From contig UQBX01000028.1 in assembly GCA_900539425.1 (NCBI GenBank), positions 1 through 22,616 of the forward strand: a stretch of DNA of 22,616 nt. Direction: 5' to 3'. Below are positions 20,592-22,616 of this stretch, piece by piece. A program made the position numbers and the translations under genes. The notes under the pieces were generated by a model. It was not told the DNA's origin. It worked only from the letters and a program-made list of their open reading frames with translations, and searched no databases. The stretch comes from an uncultured Oscillospiraceae bacterium. GTDB lineage: Bacteria > Bacillota > Clostridia > Oscillospirales > Acutalibacteraceae. The stretch's first letter is position 1. The number at the start of each line of letters is the position of its first letter.

Positions 20592-21450
20592 TTATAATTT
20601 CTGAAAGCCCTTTCATTATGGAGCCTGCAACATCGGGTTTGTTCATCGTGTAGATATGAATGTTGTTCTGCCCGTTTGCCATCAGGTCAATTATTTGCTC
20701 TGTGGCGTAAATTATACCCGCCTGTTTCATTTTTGCGGGGTCGTCCCCGAAACGCTCAATAATGCGCTCAAACTTTTTGGGGAATTTACAGCCTGAAAGC
20801 TCAACGCTCCTTTTTATCTGATTTGCGTTTGTAATAGGCATAATGCCCGCGATTATCGGAATGTTTATGCCTTTTATAAGGCAGTTTTCCTTGAAGCGCA
20901 AAAATACTTCGTTGTCAAAAAACATCTGCGTAGTTAAAAAATCAAGTCCGCAGTCCACTTTTTCTTTCAGGTGCTGAATATCCTCAACCCTATTAGCGCT
21001 TTCGGGGTGTATTTCGGGGTAGCAGGCGCCGCCAACGCAGAACCCGCCCTTTTCTTTTATTACCTGCACAAGCTCGTAAGCGTGCTCAAAGTGCTTGCCG
21101 CTCGGAAATTCAAAATCCTTAGGGATATCACCGCGCAGGGCAAGTATGTTTTCAATTCCCGCGGCTTTCCATTCATCAAGCACTGTGTCAATCTTGTCCT
21201 TAGTTGAGGTAAGGCAGGTAAGGTGGGAAAGCGGTGTTACGCCGCAGTCTTTGATTGCGCTTGCAATTTCCGTTGTGAAGCCGGTGCGTGTGCCCGCGGC
21301 TCCGTATGTAACGCTCATGAATGCGGGATTGCTTTTAGCCATTTCCGCCACAACTGCCTTTGTGCTCTCTATTTTGCTCCATTCCTTGGGAGGAAATACC
21401 TCAAAGGAAACGGTTACTTCGTTGTTTTTTAATATATCTGAAATTTTCAC
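20584..21450 (-). CDS. metF: 5,10-methylenetetrahydrofolate reductase
   Basis: A 288-residue flavoprotein of the MetF family (usual length about 290). It reduces methylene-THF to methyl-THF, the methyl donor for the MetH encoded two genes on. Family features: the opening VSFEVFPPKEW, MSVTYGAAG, HLTC, NILALRGDIP, GGACYPEIHPES, LDFLTTQMFFDN and PIIAGIMPITN. The start is GTG at 21450, 7 bases after GGAGG. It is the first gene of a compact metF, activation protein, metH operon. A short MetF of this kind lacks the eukaryotic SAM-regulatory domain. Confidence 0.96.
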   Translation of the reverse strand: MKISDILKNNEVTVSFEVFPPKEWSKIESTKAVVAEMAKSNPAFMSVTYGAAGTRTGFTTEIASAIKDCGVTPLSHLTCLTSTKDKIDTVLDEWKAAGIENILALRGDIPKDFEFPSGKHFEHAYELVQVIKEKGGFCVGGACYPEIHPESANRVEDIQHLKEKVDCGLDFLTTQMFFDNEVFLRFKENCLIKGINIPIIAGIMPITNANQIKRSVELSGCKFPKKFERIIERFGDDPAKMKQAGIIYATEQIIDLMANGQNNIHIYTMNKPDVAGSIMKGLSEIING

Positions 21451-21502
21451 AGCTGCACCTCCGCATTAACGCCGCATATTTTATACATTTATATTATATA
21501 TT

Positions 21503-21531
21503 AGTTTAGCAAATCACACTATCCATTGCAA
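21503..21531 (-). promoter_or_regulatory. Probable promoter of the metF-metH operon
   Basis: On the minus strand TTGCAA (21531-21526) and TAAACT (21508-21503) are 17 bases apart. The start would be near 21496, leaving about 46 bases of leader, too short for a SAM or cobalamin riboswitch. Confidence 0.5.
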
Positions 21532-21590
21532 GCGTTTATTGCGGCGGAAATGTTTTTATTTTTGCTGATATTTTTTGTAAATTAAAAATC

Positions 21591-21634
21591 AGAAAACAAG
21601 AGATATAAAGAGAAAACAAGAGATAAAAAGAGAT
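21591..21634 (+). repeat. Two-copy 20-bp tandem repeat upstream of rplM
   Basis: Two directly adjacent 20-base units starting AGAAAACAAGAGATA (21591-21610 and 21611-21630) differ at one base and are followed by a partial third start (AGAT). They lie about 30 bases upstream of the rplM -35 and are separated from it by an A/T-rich stretch that resembles an UP element. Confidence 0.85.
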
Positions 21635-21659
21635 ACTTATAATTTTTTTAATTTCGGTG

Positions 21660-21688
21660 TTGACTTATTCCATGCCTTGTGATATTAT
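21660..21688 (+). promoter_or_regulatory. Promoter of rplM-rpsI
   Basis: TTGACT (21660-21665), 17 bases, TATTAT (21683-21688); a TATAAT also occurs three bases later at 20-base spacing. AATTTTTTTA at 21641-21650 sits where an UP element would. The leader to the ATG at 21736 is about 40 bases. Confidence 0.72.
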
Positions 21689-21735
21689 AATGCGGCAAGT
21701 TGAAAAACTAATAACTCGGTTTGGAGGAAAGTAAA

Positions 21736-22164
21736 ATGTCAACATTTATGCCAAAAGCAGACGAAATCGAGCGCAACTGGTATGTTCTTGACGCAGCAGG
21801 CAAGCCACTCGGCAGAGTTGCGGCTGAAGCGGCTGTTCTTCTTCGCGGAAAAAATAAGCCGATCTTCACTCCCAATGTAGACTGCGGCGATTTCGTAATC
21901 ATTATCAATACAGATAAAGCTGTTCTTACAGGTGATAAACTCAACAAGAAGCTTTATCAGCACCACACCGGCTATATCGGCAACCTCAAAGAGGTTAAGT
22001 ACGGCACTCTTATGAAGGAAAAGAGCGATTTCGCTATGCAGCTTGCTGTTAAGGGTATGCTTCCCAGCACAACTCAGGGCAGAAAGCAGCTTACAAGATG
22101 CCACATCTATAAAGGTGCAGACCACAAGCACGAGGCTCAGAAGCCCGCTGTTTGGGAATTCTAA
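21736..22164 (+). CDS. rplM: 50S ribosomal protein L13
   Basis: A 142-residue L13, the usual bacterial length. It opens STFMPKADEIERNWYVLDAAGKPLGRVAAEAAVLLRGKNKPIFTPNVDCGDFVI in family style and contains the VLTGDKLNKKLYQHHTGYIGNLKEV segment and the GMLP motif. It binds 23S rRNA early in large-subunit assembly. ATG at 21736 follows GGAGGAAA; an in-frame TTG at 21721 lies upstream of that site and is rejected. It is followed by rpsI after 16 bases, the conserved bacterial pair. Confidence 0.98.
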   Translation: MSTFMPKADEIERNWYVLDAAGKPLGRVAAEAAVLLRGKNKPIFTPNVDCGDFVIIINTDKAVLTGDKLNKKLYQHHTGYIGNLKEVKYGTLMKEKSDFAMQLAVKGMLPSTTQGRKQLTRCHIYKGADHKHEAQKPAVWEF

Positions 22165-22180
22165 GGGAGGTTAAGAGATT

Positions 22181-22579
22181 ATGTACGAATCAAATCCATA
22201 TTTCTACGGCACAGGCAGAAGAAAAGAATCAGTTGCCCGCGTTCGCGTATATGCCGGCACAGGTAAGGTTACTATCAATGACAGGGATATAGACGAATAT
22301 TTCGGTCTTGATACTCTTAAGCTCATCGTTAACCAGCCTCTCGTTCTTACAAACACAAAGGAAAAGTTTGATATCGTTTGCCGTGTAAGCGGCGGCGGCG
22401 TATCAGGCCAGGCAGGCGCAATCCGCCACGGTATCGCAAGAGCTCTTCTTCAGTATGATGAGTCTCTTCGTCCGATTCTCAAGAAGGCAGGCCTTCTTAC
22501 TCGTGACCCTCGTATGAAGGAAAGAAAGAAATACGGTCTCAAGGCAGCTCGCCGTGCACCGCAGTTCTCAAAGAGATAA
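22181..22579 (+). CDS. rpsI: 30S ribosomal protein S9
   Basis: A 132-residue S9. Typical segments are FYGTGRRKESVARVRVYAGTGKVTIND, GGGVSGQAGAIRHGIARAL, LTRDPRMKERKKYGLKAARRAPQFSKR. The invariant C-terminal KR tail reaches the ribosomal P site to contact tRNA. ATG at 22181 follows GGGAGG. Second gene of the rplM-rpsI operon; the terminator would lie beyond the window. Confidence 0.98.
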   Translation: MYESNPYFYGTGRRKESVARVRVYAGTGKVTINDRDIDEYFGLDTLKLIVNQPLVLTNTKEKFDIVCRVSGGGVSGQAGAIRHGIARALLQYDESLRPILKKAGLLTRDPRMKERKKYGLKAARRAPQFSKR

Positions 22580-22616
22580 TCAGATTATCTTGTATTTCAA
22601 ACAGCCCTGTATTTTG

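Noticed and set aside
21451..21590. SAM, cobalamin or T-box riboswitch upstream of metF
   Set aside because: The predicted leader is only about 46 bases and I see no conserved riboswitch core, B12 box or terminator hairpin.
21591..21634. CRISPR array
   Set aside because: The repeat units are directly adjacent with no spacers, and no cas genes are present.
21695..21735. L13 leader autoregulatory RNA element
   Set aside because: The leader is about 40 bases and I could not see a stable conserved fold; a covariance-model search would be needed to claim it.

Overview
The window looks like chromosomal DNA of an anaerobic, moderately low-GC Firmicute, most likely a gut Clostridium relative of the Ruminococcus/Oscillospiraceae kind. 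This rests on strong Shine-Dalgarno sites complementary to the 16S 3' end, several TTG starts, A/T-rich consensus promoters, Gram-positive surface genes (a Dlt-like operon and a secreted Big_2/FIVAR protein) and a split B12-dependent methionine synthase. The genus is inferred; no rRNA gene is present.

Layout. (1) 1-5835, + strand: an accessory block that looks like part of an integrated conjugative element. A four-gene operon holds an unrecognised 483-residue protein, a ClpP-like protease with an altered catalytic triad, a VirD4/TraG-like ATPase without membrane anchors and a 43-residue acidic protein. It ends in a strong terminator. A consensus promoter then drives a DnaB-type helicase fused to an initiator-like C-terminal region. 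(2) 5859-5930: two back-to-back terminators close this block. (3) 5939-8788, - strand: a large secreted protein with bacterial Ig-like repeats and a FIVAR helical domain. (4) 9059-11339, - strand: an OmpR-type response regulator and its sensor kinase, transcribed from a perfect TTGACA-17-TATAAT promoter. (5) 11586-17074, + strand: a variant Dlt-like operon. Its genes encode a DltA-like adenylation enzyme, a fold-type III PLP decarboxylase-like enzyme, a carrier protein, an AlgI-type MBOAT acyltransferase and a membrane-anchored SGNH protein. (6) 17109-17567, - strand: an XRE-type regulator. (7) 17711-21450, - strand: metF, a separate MetH activation protein and metH lacking its own activation domain, with overlapping genes. 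(8) 21736-22579, + strand: ribosomal genes rplM and rpsI.

The most interesting system is the variant Dlt operon. An ordinary dlt operon activates D-alanine and moves it via DltC and DltB onto teichoic acid. Here a decarboxylase-like PLP enzyme sits between the adenylation and carrier genes and is translationally coupled to the first. The adenylation enzyme has Ser where DltA has the chirality-determining Cys, and the acyltransferase is of the AlgI type. Together this suggests a surface polymer decorated with an aminoacyl group other than D-alanine, possibly a decarboxylated one made on the carrier as in butirosin BtrK chemistry. The adjacent two-component system is the likely regulator. The second candidate is the ClpP-like/TraG-like/unknown-protein cassette at the left end. 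The rest (metF-metH, rplM-rpsI) is ordinary housekeeping.
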